Source: Sesamum alatum (Eukaryota > Streptophyta > Magnoliopsida > Lamiales > Pedaliaceae). From it: 64,000 nt of DNA. Shown one piece after another: positions 36,113 to 48,800 of this stretch (within the stretch, counting starts at the first letter, position 1; each line of letters opens with the position of its first letter). Below the pieces are notes generated by a model. That model saw only the letters and a program-made list of their open reading frames with translations. It had not been told where the DNA came from and made no database searches. The stretch spans positions 12,788,854-12,852,853 of the forward strand of contig JACGWO010000001.1 of the NCBI GenBank assembly GCA_034509735.1, given 5' to 3'. Both the position numbers and the translations under genes were made by a program.

Positions 36113-36184
36113 GGGCATTTGGTCTAGTGGTATGATTCTCGCTTTGGGTGCGAGAGGTCCCGAGTTCAATTCTCGGAATGCCCC
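36113..36184 (+). tRNA. tRNA-Pro (TGG), array copy 13
   Basis: TGG anticodon; the T loop is TTCAATT, a purine change usually tolerated. This is the last copy of the array. The downstream flank still matches the repeat unit for about 200 bp. Confidence 0.93.
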
Positions 36185-36385
36185 AGGTTTTATTTCTTGT
36201 TCATTGACTTTCACAAATTACATGTGTTTCTCTGTTTTTTTTCTTCCCATTTACCTTTGTCTTTTCCCCTCTGCTGCTTCACTTTCGCCTTAACTACTTC
36301 ATAGTTCATATAATGATAATACATTTCACTGTTCAATCACTTCACGGTGACACAGAGTACCACAAAATAAACTATGATCCTCATC

Positions 36386-37018
36386 AAAAACTACTTTTTA
36401 AAATAAGCACAGAATAAAGAAAATAACTAAGCAAGTAACATATAGTATTAAATAAAGCACCAGCCATCTCTATACTTAAAATTCAAAGAAATAACAGAGA
36501 ACCTATGTTCTGAATTAATTAAGAACTGCCAGGGGAACCGGAGATGACGGGCAATCAATTCCTCAAAATGTCTTACCCAATAAAATACTGCGTCCGCGCA
36601 GATAGTCAATAGCAGATAAAGTCCAAACAATAGCTTAATATTAAACAGTAACAGCATCAAATTGTTAAATAAATCAGCAAGCAAATCAACAACACAGCTA
36701 GCCCATGTCAGAATCATCTGTATTATGAATATAAAATTGAACTCATGCGAATATTACATTAAAATAAACACTGAAACTGAACTGGGTCTCAAGGGACTAC
36801 AGTGAAAATAGTTGCTGAAATGCTTACCTCCTTCAGCAGGAAACTGTTTACACTCAGTTCGCCAGGCGAAGAGGGAATATGGATGGAGGGTAGAAGCAAA
36901 TTTGAGATTTTATTTCATTTTTAGAGAGAGGGAAAATAGCTCACCAGTGGCAGTGAGAGGGCAATGGCGGCAAAAGGCAAAAATAGCGGTAGGGAGCGTT
37001 TGGGAAAGAGGAGCGTCG
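36386..37018. other. Array flank without a recognised gene
   Basis: The last repeat unit fades out by about 36385. A 90-codon hydrophobic frame on the minus strand (36448-36717) has no recognisable domain or splice context and is probably chance. The leader-like exon at 36828-36990 belongs to the candidate minus-strand transcript. Confidence 0.4.
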
Positions 37019-37027
37019 TTTATTTTT

Positions 37028-38317
37028 GGCCAAATTGCATATTACCCCCCCACCCCCGCTATTTTCAAGAGCTCCAATATGTTCATAAAATAGACAAAAT
37101 ACCCCCTCTATTTTGTAGAACTCTGTACACGTGCCCCTCACTGATAGTCAAAATTAACGGCGTTAATCTTTTAGCTAAAACACCGTTATGTATTTATTTA
37201 TTATGTCTTTTAATGACTATGGGATTTTTTTTATTGTATTAAAATCGTAGAATCTAATCAATTCATTTCAACCGCAAATCTTAAATTTATAAAAGATTAA
37301 TAATCTAGATTTAAATCATTTTTAATATATATTATATTTAAAATTATAAATTATGAAAATAAATTATTTTAAAAAATAATATATATATATATATATATTT
37401 AAACCCAACCCCCACCCACCCCTACCACCAAGTCCCTCCCCAACCCCCACTGCCCGCCGAAGAGGGGGCAAAGACCGCGATGGCGGTCACACAAATCTTG
37501 GCGACCGCCGTCACAGTCGCGCAACTCCCGGGGTTGATCTGGGTGATTTGTCTGTCATCCAAATTCTTTTCTTTAAATTGATTTTTTTAAGAAAGTAAAA
37601 AATTTGATTTTTTTAAATAAAATAAATTGATTTATATTTATTATAAAAAAAATTAAATGTAAATATTCTTTAAATAAAAGTATAACCTATTTAAGTATAT
37701 TTAATTTAAATTAGTTAATAATATATATGTATTATAATTTATTAACATTTACATTCATAAAAATAATTAAAATGTGGTAAAAATAAATATAATGATCACT
37801 TTTAATTTAAATATATATTTTTTTGTATTTTAATTTAATGTAGCTTATTAAGATATATTTAAACTAAATAATAATTTAATTTAGTTAATAATATATAATG
37901 ATATGTTTTTTTTACTTTTTATTATATAAAAATCTAAATAAGTAAATTTTAGTATATTAATTTTTGTATAGTGATCTTTTAATATAAGAATTTAACTTTT
38001 AAAATATATTAAAATTTCATATATTTTTTAGGTATATGAAAAAAAGACAGTCAAAACAAGTAAAAGAGGCCCAACACAAATATATACTCGTTTCAAGGGC
38101 ATTTTAGTCATAAAACCACAAAAAAAAAAATGCATAAGCAATAAGAAACTCTCCCAAGCGCATCAAGGGCGTGTTTCCTACACATTCCGTCAGTTTATTA
38201 CGGAAAAAGGGATTTCCCGCTTATTTAAACAAAACACGGGGATTTTGTTGCTTATTTTCAAAATGTGGGATTTTCATCATTTTGGAGAAAACACATGCGG
38301 TAAATTAGAGTTTTGCC
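37028..38317. mobile_element. Mutator-type non-autonomous element, perfect 9-bp TSD
   Basis: The ends are GGCCAAATTGC and, inverted, GGCAAAACTCT, with degenerate similarity continuing inward. The 9-bp duplication TTTATTTTT at 37019-37027 and 38318-38326 is perfect, although low in complexity. Like its relative at 24625-25866 it has AT-rich arms around a short GC-rich core (about 37425-37560, GGCGGTCAC and GGCGACCGCCG). It lies just upstream of the leader-like exon on the minus strand. No transposase. Confidence 0.8.
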
Positions 38318-38360
38318 TTTATTTTTACAGTTGGTAACTTTGGTATTATTACCATTGTTA

Positions 38361-39485
38361 GGCCATGATTGGTATGAGGGAATGGGTTGAGAATGGAATT
38401 GATATTCCCAAGTTCATTCCTATACATATGATTGGTATAAGAAAGGAAAGGAATTGGTCATTCCATAGGAATTCTTATTCCCTTAGGGAAGGGATTAGTG
38501 ATTCCATCCCCACACCATGGTATTACCTATTCCTATTATGTTGGGAATGGAAAAAAATATTTTCTTGACAAAATTATTCTTATTAACCAAAACAAAACCT
38601 ATTTCTATCATCATATTCTTATTAAACGTCTTCTTCAAATATATAACTATCAAAATTACCAAGTAAATTTTATTGGCACTCACTTTTTTAATATCTTCTT
38701 CTTGTATGATTACTTATTATTATTCATGTGGGAATATTACTGCTGAAGGAAAATCACATAACTATGAAAAAACCACGTAAAATAACATATAAAAACAACA
38801 AAAGTCATATGATAAACCGACCAATATCATTTCATCTCATTAGTCGGTCTCAACGTCCACCATGCTTGTTCAAAATTCATCCCCTCCTGACCAACTTCCT
38901 TACTTTTATTATGCAATTTTTTGTTAGTATATACCACACATATTTTTTAAAAATTATTTTATATTATTATTAAAAATTAATCCTCATAGAAGACGGCTCA
39001 TTTTTTATTGAATATTCAGACAAAGTAGTAGATGCATTGTGATTAAATTAGATTAATTATTGGTTGTTCAAATTAATACAATATCTTTTGCAGAAAAAAT
39101 ATTATCTATGTGTTCTAAGTAAATAAATTTTCTCATAGATTGTTTTTACTCATATATGAGATTTTTAAATAAATTTCTTATAACATTCTATAAGTAATTT
39201 TTTAAAATACAACTATTATAAAATGCATTCAATGTTCCCAAAATAAAAATATATTAAAGGGCACATTTGTCGTAAAAGTAATTTTATTCCATTACTAACC
39301 ATCTCTTTTTGATTATCAATTATGTGAATGGAATCAATTAAGAAATGATAGTTCCATTGCCTTCTAATTCTTGTGTATACCAATCATAGGAATGGTATCC
39401 AAATATGATTCCATTCCCATCTTCATTCCATTCTCAACTTCATTCCATTCCCACTCAATTCCATTCCTACATACCAATCATGCCC
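38361..39485. mobile_element. PIF/Harbinger-type element
   Basis: The left end GGCCATGATTGGTATG and inverted right end GGGCATGATTGGTATG match at 15 of 16 positions, and both run into GGAATGG-type repeats. The flanks are TTA at 38358-38360 and 39486-39488. The 1.1-kb interior is AT-rich without a transposase or second ORF, so it is non-autonomous. Confidence 0.85.
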
Positions 39486-39735
39486 TTAGTGTGTCAAGGG
39501 ACTTCTCATTTCAAATGCTATACTAGTATAGTGTTTCACACGACGAAGATTTTAATCTTGAAGAATAATTTGATTGGTGTTTTTTCAAATGAATTTATAT
39601 TGATTATTTATATTTGATTTTTTTAAGTGCATGCTTTAATATGGAAATTGTTGGTCTTCTTAATTGGTATCTACTATCTAATTTGATACTATAAGACGTG
39701 ATTGATTGTTTTTTAAAAGTATGTATTGACAATAA

Positions 39736-41778
39736 CAAGTTGTGACGCCCACAAATTTTTAACCATAATTATGGGGTTAATTGGTAATTATTTAAGAAAA
39801 TTTAGTTAATTAATAGATATATCATAGATTAAATTGTGATCACATTAAGACTTGAACGGAGTGAATTGGAGTTTTATATAATATTTGGGAGCAAATTATA
39901 TCAATTAAGAAATTAGAAAGAACGTAATGGGTATTTTGAAAATGTTTATAAAAAATTTAAAAAGAAAAGGGAAAAGAGGGGTGGGATAATGATGTGCCGC
40001 CCACCCCCTATTATTTAATCACATACACCTAAAACACACACATACACTAAACATATACAAACAAACAGTGTTCGGCGAAAAATTTAGGTAAGTAATATTT
40101 TTATTTTAATTAATTATAATTTATATAATTATATTATTTAATAAGTGCATTTATTAAATGTAGTTTATACTATTCGATTTAGTGTTTAACTGGAGAATTT
40201 TATGAATTTGAGTATTTATAATTAGTGCCTGGTTAAATGTCTCAATTAAATTAGGGGTGTTATAATTAATGGCTTAAACTGCTTAATTTACTAGATTTAA
40301 TAATTTCTACAATTGATTGGCTTAGTTTAATCGGGTTGAAAATTTTATTTGAGAAATATTATAGAATTATATATGAAAATGTTATATTTACTAAAAATGA
40401 GTATGTTTTGGTGATAATTAAATCCAAAATGGTTATTGAGAATGGTAGATATAATAAGATGAGGGGTTTAATGAAATATTGAGATATTGGTGAAAAATAT
40501 ATATAATTACTATTTAATATTTTATTTAGAAATTATGATACTTTTGATGTGTTGACTATATGCATTATAACTTATTATAGGATAAGGGGGATAAGGTGAA
40601 TGATTGAGCAACTCCCTACGTACAAGTAGATCGTTGTAAGTCGAGGTAAGTAAATAATTAGTGCTACTTACATATGTTCATTTTTCCTATTAATGTTGTG
40701 TACGTAAATAATTAGTATTATCTATACATGTTTCATTTCTTGATGATATTACTTTTATGTGAGCCTATGATTCGTGCTTGACTAATCTATTTTGAACTGT
40801 ACGAGTGGTTTATGATTACCTTGAAATGATTATGTCGTGAAAGTGAAATGAGATAGATATGCCATTGGTTGTTTAATATCAGTGATATGTGCTTGTACTT
40901 AAAAAAATGCTGCTATGTGGTTTTATGTAGCTAGTTGGCTTACAAGAACGGTGATATGTGGAATCGAGGGAGTGATGGAAATCGAATGTAATTATGATAT
41001 GATACCCCTTGATGTTGTTGAAAAGCCTATGTGGCAAAATGATATAAAAGAGCTATGATGCGATGTGAAAAGAGCTATGATGCGAAATAAAAGAGCTATG
41101 ATGCGAAATGAAATTGATGAGTCTGTGTGGCATGCCAAGGGGATTCATGTATATATATGAATGAATAGCGAGGTTGAGTTGGTGGAGAAAAACACTATAT
41201 CACCTTTCTGGTAAGCCAACTAGGAAAAGACAAGTTTGATTGGTTGTCGTGTTATGGGATGACTACGTGGAAAAATAAAACGAAATGTGCTTGATTAAGT
41301 TGATTATATTATATGCGTTGATTGCTTTTGTCTTGTTGATATAATTGAGGTGCGTGTATAGTGGTACCGGTTATTTACTTATTGAGTTGCAAGCTCATCC
41401 CTCTGCTAATATTTTCAGGTGTAGACTTTGCTGTGCCTATTCACGACAGATAGGTCCACGTTTTGCATTCCAGTCAGGTCGGGCCAGTATGCAGTTTTCT
41501 CCTTATCATAAATAGAAATAGAATTCACATTTTGGATTAAAAACGAGAATAATTTGTGAACTAATTATAATGGTCCCATTTTTGTCGTACTTGATATATG
41601 TATATATGATCTTGCGGATGAGATATTAAATACTCTTGTTGTGATGATGAGACTATGTGTATATATACTCAAGAGGGACTAGATTATGTGCTTAATTATA
41701 CATATAATCAGGGTTTACATTAAGTGTGATATTTAGGGAAGATATAGTCGTAGTATCGTTAGAGGGTGCTACACAAGT
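39736..41778. mobile_element. Solo LTR, probably Ty3/gypsy
   Basis: The LTR runs from TGTGACGCCCAC at 39741 to GAGGGTGCTACA at 41773, about 2.03 kb, with TG...CA ends. It is flanked by a perfect 5-bp duplication CAAGT (39736-39740 and 41774-41778). Long LTRs starting TGTGACGCCC and ending with a GTGTTACA-like word are typical of plant gypsy elements, an assignment from memory. No internal coding region or second LTR is present, so LTR-LTR recombination probably removed the body. A short GAGCTATGATGCGA tandem repeat lies near 41050-41105. Confidence 0.85.
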
Positions 41779-42823
41779 GAATAGTAAATACACAATACCT
41801 AACACATTATTATAAAAATGTGAAAATATCCATATACACAAGACTCGAACCAAAACCTTTATCTAATAAAGATTTTTGGATGTATAACTTACTATCGATG
41901 AGTGTCTCATTGGTTTACTCGGTTGTCCTTTAACGAACCCCTAATCCAAGTATCTAAATATTATTCAAAAGTTTCTTTAAGTTTAATGCTATATTTTTAT
42001 ATTGTACTTCATATATACATATCACCGTTGTAAAAATCTCGTTACTTGAAAAATTGAATAAAAATTAAAAAAAAAGTGTGTAGATCACTTACCAGTTAAT
42101 ATTTATATTATTTATTCTTTTATGTATTTAGTTCGTATAAGCTTCCATTTTCTAAATACCCATTTTTTTGGTTGTGTGGTATTAATAAGTAATATAGCGT
42201 AACTAAAAACCACAATAGTTTCACAAAGCACTTTCATTTTCATCTTCCTTTAATTTAGGGTTTGTGCTCTGGCACACTAAAAAAATTGTACCCATCTCAA
42301 AACTAAATTTTATAGACGTAATAAAATAAGATCATTAAAAAATAACCGATATATTTATTTGACACCATAAAATTATATAAAAATTTGTTGATTTTTCAAC
42401 CCTTATGTAAGACGTATAAGAAAGTACAATGCATTGAAAATACCATATAACATATTTATAAGTTGATCGGGTTTTTGTCTCACTTCTTTCATCTCAGGGG
42501 CAAATTCCTAATTTGGTGTGTTTTCATGGCATATTTATAATTATTCCGTTCTTGAGTTCTTTCTTGCAATTTTGACATTATCAACGCACTTATTTGTCAT
42601 TTTCGTAACCCGATGTCCTTATGTGTAAATCTCACTCTACTCCGCTCTATCATTGGATTATTTGTTTTTCGCGCGTCGTTCCCCTTCTAATTTTCTGCCC
42701 TCCATCGCCTGCCTTCGATTGAATTCAAATGCAAATTCCCAAAATTTAAACCCTCGGCTAACATTTTTGAACAATCCGAGAATCCCAATTGAAACAATCG
42801 AGGGAATAGAAAAGAGAAAAGAA
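41779..42823 (+). promoter_or_regulatory. Intergenic and 5' region of the Pol kappa gene
   Basis: No other gene is visible. The last 180 bases, from about 42645, form an open frame continuous with the first exon and are probably 5' UTR, since known Pol kappa proteins start near the downstream ATG. No clear TATA box was found. Confidence 0.45.
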
Positions 42824-45800
42824 ATGGAGGAAAGTGAAAAATCGAGTACCGAGAATGATCTCGCACGGCCATGGCAATCTTATAACACTGTTTACACTAT
42901 CGCCAAAGCAGGTAGTGATTACTGCTGAATTTTGCTACTTCACTAAATTTAGATTTATCTTCTGGTTTTGTTTTGTAGAAGGTTTTTTTATGTTATTTTT
43001 TGATTAAGTTTCTGGGTTCTTGGTTTGTGTTAGGGATGGAGGGGGTGGACAAGGAAAAAGTGCAGAGGATAGTTTATGAGATGAGCAAAGGGTCCAAGTA
43101 TTTCGAGAATGAGGAAAAGAAAGAAGCTTACATGAAGCAGAAAATCGAGAGTATGCGGGCGCAGCTTGCCAAGCTTACTGCGGTGGATATATCACGTTAT
43201 CAGAAGGTAAGAATCAGTCCCAAGTGGAAAAGAACAAAGAAAAAGAACCAAACAACTAGTTTATTGTGTTTAGAATTTTCTGATTGTTGTGCCTTAACAT
43301 GATTTCCGTACATGGGGTTGGATTCAAGTGTGGATTCATTGAGAAGTTATTATAATTATTGTCAGCGTTGCTACTGTCATTGCTATATATAATCAGGGTG
43401 ATGATTTCTTTTAAATGCGGAATGGACTGGATAGTGGATTGTGAAGTAGGGAAGGGGAGATTAGACGGAAGAAGGAAAGAAAAAAAATGACAAGAGATGG
43501 AAAAATTAAACAGGTTTTCATGTAATCTGTCCTACAGAACACATATATGTAAGGTCTAATTGATATCTAAATATAATTTACAGTTTGCTGATAAAAGGAT
43601 TGTCGAATTAGAAGCCAAACGTGATCTGTCAAGGATTTGGCTACATGTGGATATGGATGCTTTCTATGCGGCTGTTGAAACACTTTCTGATCCTTCTCTA
43701 AAAGGAAAGCCAATGGCGGTTGGTAGCATGTCCATGATCTCGACAGCGAATTATGAGGTTAGTGGGGCTGACTGTGACTTTAATAATTAATCATGAAGGC
43801 TTTCATGTTTAGCTTATAGCATAGCTTGCAAATACACAACTCTGTTCTGATGCATTGTTATGATCTTATCTACTGCGTTTGCCTTTGATGAGGCATAATT
43901 GTTTTTTTGCAGGCACGGAAATTTGGGGTTAGAGCTGCAATGCCCGGATTTATTGCACGTAAATTGTGTCCCAAACTGATTTTTGTTCCAGTAGACTTTA
44001 AAAAGTACACTTATTATAGTGATTTAACAAGAAAAGGTTAGAAACTACAATTTCCTCTGGGCTTTGGTTGATATGGAATATATTATTTTGCTGATTATCC
44101 TGGTGTTTGTTTGCATTTAGTTTTCCAGAGATATGATCCCAACTTCTTGGCTGCAAGTTTGGATGAAGCATACCTAGACATAACAAACTTCTGCAATGAA
44201 AAGGGAATGACTGGTGAAGAAGTATGTTAGAACATGAAGTATGATGCAATCAGAAATTCATTTAATCCCTTGCACCACAAATTTTATTTTAATTTTCTAT
44301 CTGTAGTTTTTCTGTTTTTTTTGTCTTATTCACAGGCAGTTGTTGTCACTAACGCTTGGTAATAATACCTTTTTTTAAGGTGGCTGAAGAGCTCAGAGAA
44401 AGTGTCCACAAGGAGACTGGTCTCACATGTAGTGCTGGAGTAGCGCCAAATCGCTTACTTGCTAAGGTTTTGAGGCTTTACGCTGGATGACTTCGTTTAG
44501 TATATTTTTACATTTTTCACCATTAATTTTACACATAACACAACTTTTTCCTGGATCTCATATGATTCTGGGTTTTGTAAAATTGCTCTTTTACTTCATC
44601 TTTTAGAGTTGTGGTATACTCAACAGACTTTGGTGATAAGCTCTCGAGCTCCATGAACTGAAAGAAAAATCTATAGAACTTGGCTTATGTCTTGCCTAAA
44701 TAGGTTTTAAACTTCTTCTACATTAGTAGCAAACCTAACATGATCTTCGTACCATTTGTTATTGTTTTGAAGTTATACCAGATACTAGAAAAGTCAGCAT
44801 GTGGATACTCTTCCAGTAAATCAAGAGGATGATTGGTGCATCTTTAACAGTTGAAGGATTTATATATCTGTTTGCATCTTAGTCAACGTTGTATCTATTT
44901 TTCATCTTGACTCAAGGATGGCCAATGTTGAAATTGTAAATATACTTTCACATCTGATAAGAGCAAATCCTAAGTTTTTATCATGCAGTTATGTTCATTT
45001 TGTATTTTTAGGCTTACCTGCTCGTTTGCAGAAAGTGATTTGTAGATCATATTTCATTGTGAAGTTTTTATGTGGTTAAAATTGTATGATATAAGGGAAA
45101 AAGTATCTACTGAAGATCTAATATATCTCCAGAAATCATGGATAAAGTTGTTAGGTAGGATTATAAAAATGGGTACATATACTTTTTAACCTTTATTTTA
45201 TAATTGTTACATTGGCCTAATATGTGTGAGAGACAATTAGATCTTCATCTGTTACCTTCGATTACTGTCTGCAGTTTAAGTTTTATTATTTGAAGTCTGT
45301 ATTTTCTTCCTTTTAATCAGGTTTGTTCAGACATCAATAAGCCAAATGGCCAGTTTGTGTTACCAAATGAGCGCATGGCTGTCATGACATTTATATCCTC
45401 GTTACCTATAAGAAAGGTGCTTTTCAATGCTTAGGTAAGGTGATTGTTTCAAATTCACACAGCCTTTATCCTCCCACTGAAGAACTCTATTTGTAGATCG
45501 GGGGCATTGGTAAGGTCACTGAAAATATTTTGAAGGGAATTTTTGGAATCACAACATGTGAGGAGATGCTGCAAAAAAGTAGTTTCATCTGCGCTCTGTT
45601 TTCTCGGACATCTGCAGGTTTGTGCCAAAAGACTGGTAATCTCTTTTCAGTAATATTGAAGTCGAAATGGATCTCTTTGAGAACCTGCGCATGGAATGCT
45701 GAAGATGAGAATCACTAGATATATGAATTATTCACGAGGTTTTTGTCTATAGGATTTTGAGATACTATTGTCTGACTTCTTTTTTGATAATACTTTATAA

Positions 45801-48800
45801 ATTCTTAAGCTGCTTAGTTTGCACATTATATGATGTAACTTGAATGAGATTGAGTTACCTACTTCTTCATTGGGTCTTGTATTATTTTCGTATATCAATC
45901 CTTATGGAAATATTACTGACCCATCACTTCTTTTTGCAGATTTTTTCTTGTCTGTCGGTTTGGGTCTTGGGAGGACAGATACTCCTCAAGTGACCCAGAG
46001 AAAAAGCATGAGTAATGAGAGAACATTTTCACCTACCGAAGATGAGGCATTCCTTCTCCAGAAATTAGGTAACAGATAGAAATGTTCATCCAGTTTTGCT
46101 TATTTCCTCAATGTTAGTTATGCTACTCCTTGTCTCTCCTCATAGGTTATGTGATTCTTGCTTTATGTAATATGCCTATCTTTTAGCAATTGCATTATGA
46201 TATATGGACATTATACTAACATGAATTGGGTACATGATAATCTTTAGTTAACAGGTACTGATGCTGTCTGGTATATCATGTGAAATGCGATGCAAAAATA
46301 TTTTCATCTGCTGTTGACTTATAATTCTAAAATTAATTCAGGAAAAATCTGTTTGCAGTGGATCTTTCAGAAAATCTTTCCTCTGACTTGAAGAAAGAAG
46401 GCCTTTGTGGAAGAACATTGACATTAAAGTTGAAAACATCATGTTTTGAGGTAATATGTGATGCGTTACTGCAATCTTGGGCCTTTGAACTCTCTTTGTA
46501 GAGATTGTGTTTCTACATGTGTTTTTTGCTACAAGTTCTTTTCTTGTTTTTCAAATATAAGTTACTGAGATGATCATGAGCATTAAATGGCGACGAATCG
46601 TGATTGGTTTTCTGTTTGTTGAGTGGTCAACCTGCTGAATTTTATTTTATTTTTTATCTGTATACTTCAACTTCAGTGGGTTAGGGGAGGGTTTCTTGGA
46701 CATTGGTTGGCTGCATATATTTGCAAAACGATATCCCTGATTCGAACCCCTGGCACTGAACCTTTACCAGAAAGGAGTTGCAACATCAAATGCCTGGGTC
46801 ATTTGGAGCTTAGATTCTCTGGGTGTTTTCCTGCAAACTAGTTGAATAGCATAATGGTTACTCAGGGTTCTGTTCATCAGTATATGGTTTTAGTTTTTAT
46901 CAGCTATGCTACTTGGAATTTGTTGTCTATAATTCCTCTCATACTTATCCCCCTACTCCTGACTGAGTTTGGGGGTATATATTTTGTTGGCATGCTTATA
47001 TATACAAACTTGAATACTCTAGGTACGAACTCGGGCAGTGACTCTGCCGGATAATATTTGCTCAAGTGAGGAAATCCTGAAACATGCCACAAAGCTTCTT
47101 AAGGCTGAACTTCCGGCATCACTCAGACTGATGGGTAGGGCAGCTGCGTATGATTTGTTTCTTCTTTTTCAGAAAAAAATCTATGATGTGTTGACTGTTA
47201 TTCTAGTTCCTTCATTTTTATGACCTTGTGCACCTCCGAGACTGATTGAATCTTCTTACATATCTGGCACTCTGACATTTTATGAGCTATCGATGATTAG
47301 TAGCATGGTTTTCTCTAGTGTTTAGACTATGGTCATTTCATTCAGTCCAGTAGCAATGTAGCATATCTCGGAGCAGTAAACCATTTCTGTTTTACTGAAA
47401 TATTAAATGTTGAGAGGAATACGATGCCTTTTTCTTTGGTATTTCGTTAAATCACATGGCCTGTCTGAGGTTGTTGATGGCCTATCTGAGGTTGTTGATG
47501 GCCTAATTCCTCATTATATTTCAGCATAATTGTAAAATTTTATAATTGGAAGTTGTTTTAGTTGAAATTACTAGTCTTATTTGGACTTGTCTGTTTTTTT
47601 TTTTCCCCTCTCTTTCTTCATAAAACAACAATACTGTTTATCTTCATTTTTCTGCTGTGCAAAGCACATATCTTTGCTTTGTATTGGTACATACGATTAC
47701 AATCCATAGCACTTTTGTAAAGTACAGATGTTTTGAGCTTTGAATTCTTTTTTATCTTTAGGACTGCGAATGTCACACTTCAATGAAGGCAAGAAAGGTG
47801 TTGCAAGTGACCCTAAACAAAGAACACTTTCCAACTTCATAGTCACAGAGGATGCTTCAGGAAGGGGGCTGGGAGATCAAGCGTTTTCAGAGTCCAATAT
47901 TGATGATGATAATACTTTATCCATCGGCAGAGAGATCGGTTTCTCTAGTGATGCACATGGGCCATGTGAATCATTTGATCTTATGCATACCCATCAAATG
48001 CTAGATGTTGATCCCACTGACAGAAGGCATGGTCGCAATGAAGCAGAAACTGGGGGAAGTTTTGATCTCCAGATTGATTTCAAAGACAATGTACGAATTC
48101 TTTGGTCCTTTTGTTTGGATAACTTCACTAACTATCTTCATTTGTCTGGATAAGATTTCTTGCTGATAGGCAAAAAAGTGCTCACTTACACTGTACTCCA
48201 GAGAAAACTTTCCATTTATTCCTTTTCTTGTGTTGTTTAGGTTGATTACCATGATGTGGGAGATGCAACAAATCCATATCCAACTGGGGCTGGTCAAGTA
48301 GTGGTAAGAGATTCATCTCCTGGTCTGTTTGAAGAAACCAGCCTAGATCGATTAGGAAGAGTAATCAGCAGCACTGGTGAAGAGTCAGCTTCTTCATTAA
48401 ACCCAAAAGAAGCTTTCTTTTGGTTGAATGATTACCAATGCTCTCTATGCGGTATCGAACTGCCTCCCAGTTTCGTCGAGGAAAGACAAGAGCATTTTGA
48501 TTTTCATCTTGCTGAAAGGCTGCAAGATGAGGAATCAAACAACGTTAACAGAGTTCTCAAGCCGAAGCAAAGGTGAATAATCTATTCAGATAGCTTTATT
48601 ACGAGGGCAGGATAACCTTTTGACCTCCCCCTGTCCCTTGTCAAATCAGATCCCACAACCTAAAAACCTGTATACTTTTGCCAGGTTCACCCAAAAGGAT
48701 CAAGTGAGCCAGAGTCGGCAGAGAAAGAAGCAGAAAACGTCTCCTTCAGATGGTAAGCACATTCCAATTGATATGTTCTTCGCAAAAACCAGTCAAAATT

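Larger units (their letters stand above)
31440..36385 (+). repeat. Tandem duplication carrying tRNA-Pro copies 6-13
   Basis: Each unit has the tRNA gene, a T/C-rich spacer (TTCTTGTTCATTGACTTTC), a block with AACAGTTCAATTACTTCAC, a conserved block with TTGATTGCTGAACTTCCATT and GTCCACAACAACCAACCTAA, and then the next tRNA. Start-to-start distances are 1065, 423, 533, 697, 537, 694 and 677 bp. The longer units contain an extra copy of the roughly 155-bp spacer block (for example at 33748-33900). Short frames found repeatedly here ([24 protein letters not shown]) come from the repeat and from translating the tRNAs; they are not genes. Confidence 0.88.
30053..36990 (-). other. Possible spliced minus-strand transcript spanning the tRNA array
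   Basis: Four exon-like pieces with good splice signals lie on the minus strand. A leader-like exon at 36828 to about 36990 ends GAAGGAG then GTAAGC. A 38-base piece at 32186-32223 (acceptor TTCAACAG, donor GTAAGA; frame EDIVRTVSTSLA). A 53-base piece at 30223-30275 (acceptor CCTCAG, donor GTAATT; only open frame ALDPVHLEPNQDLSNSDG). A last piece from 30086 downward (acceptor TTTGCAG) that would end the frame in ICHRF. The two 3' pieces are compatible in phase, but the middle exons are not found, so a full protein cannot be built and no family is recognised. If real, the tRNA genes sit antisense in its introns. Confidence 0.3.

Noticed and set aside
28128..36184. Regularly spaced repeats that could suggest a CRISPR-like array
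   Set aside because: The repeats are full tRNA cloverleaves with Pol III terminators in plant DNA, and the spacers are long and related to each other.
28147..36190. Repeated short frames such as [11 protein letters not shown] on the + strand and [11 protein letters not shown] on the minus strand
   Set aside because: They are translations of the tRNA-Pro genes themselves and recur with every copy.
36448..36717. 90-codon hydrophobic minus-strand frame
   Set aside because: No recognisable family, no splice context; hydrophobic frames are common by chance in T-rich DNA.
42653..42823. Extension of Pol kappa upstream of 42824
   Set aside because: The frame is open, but the family N-terminus starts close to the ATG at 42824 and the upstream residues look like translated UTR.
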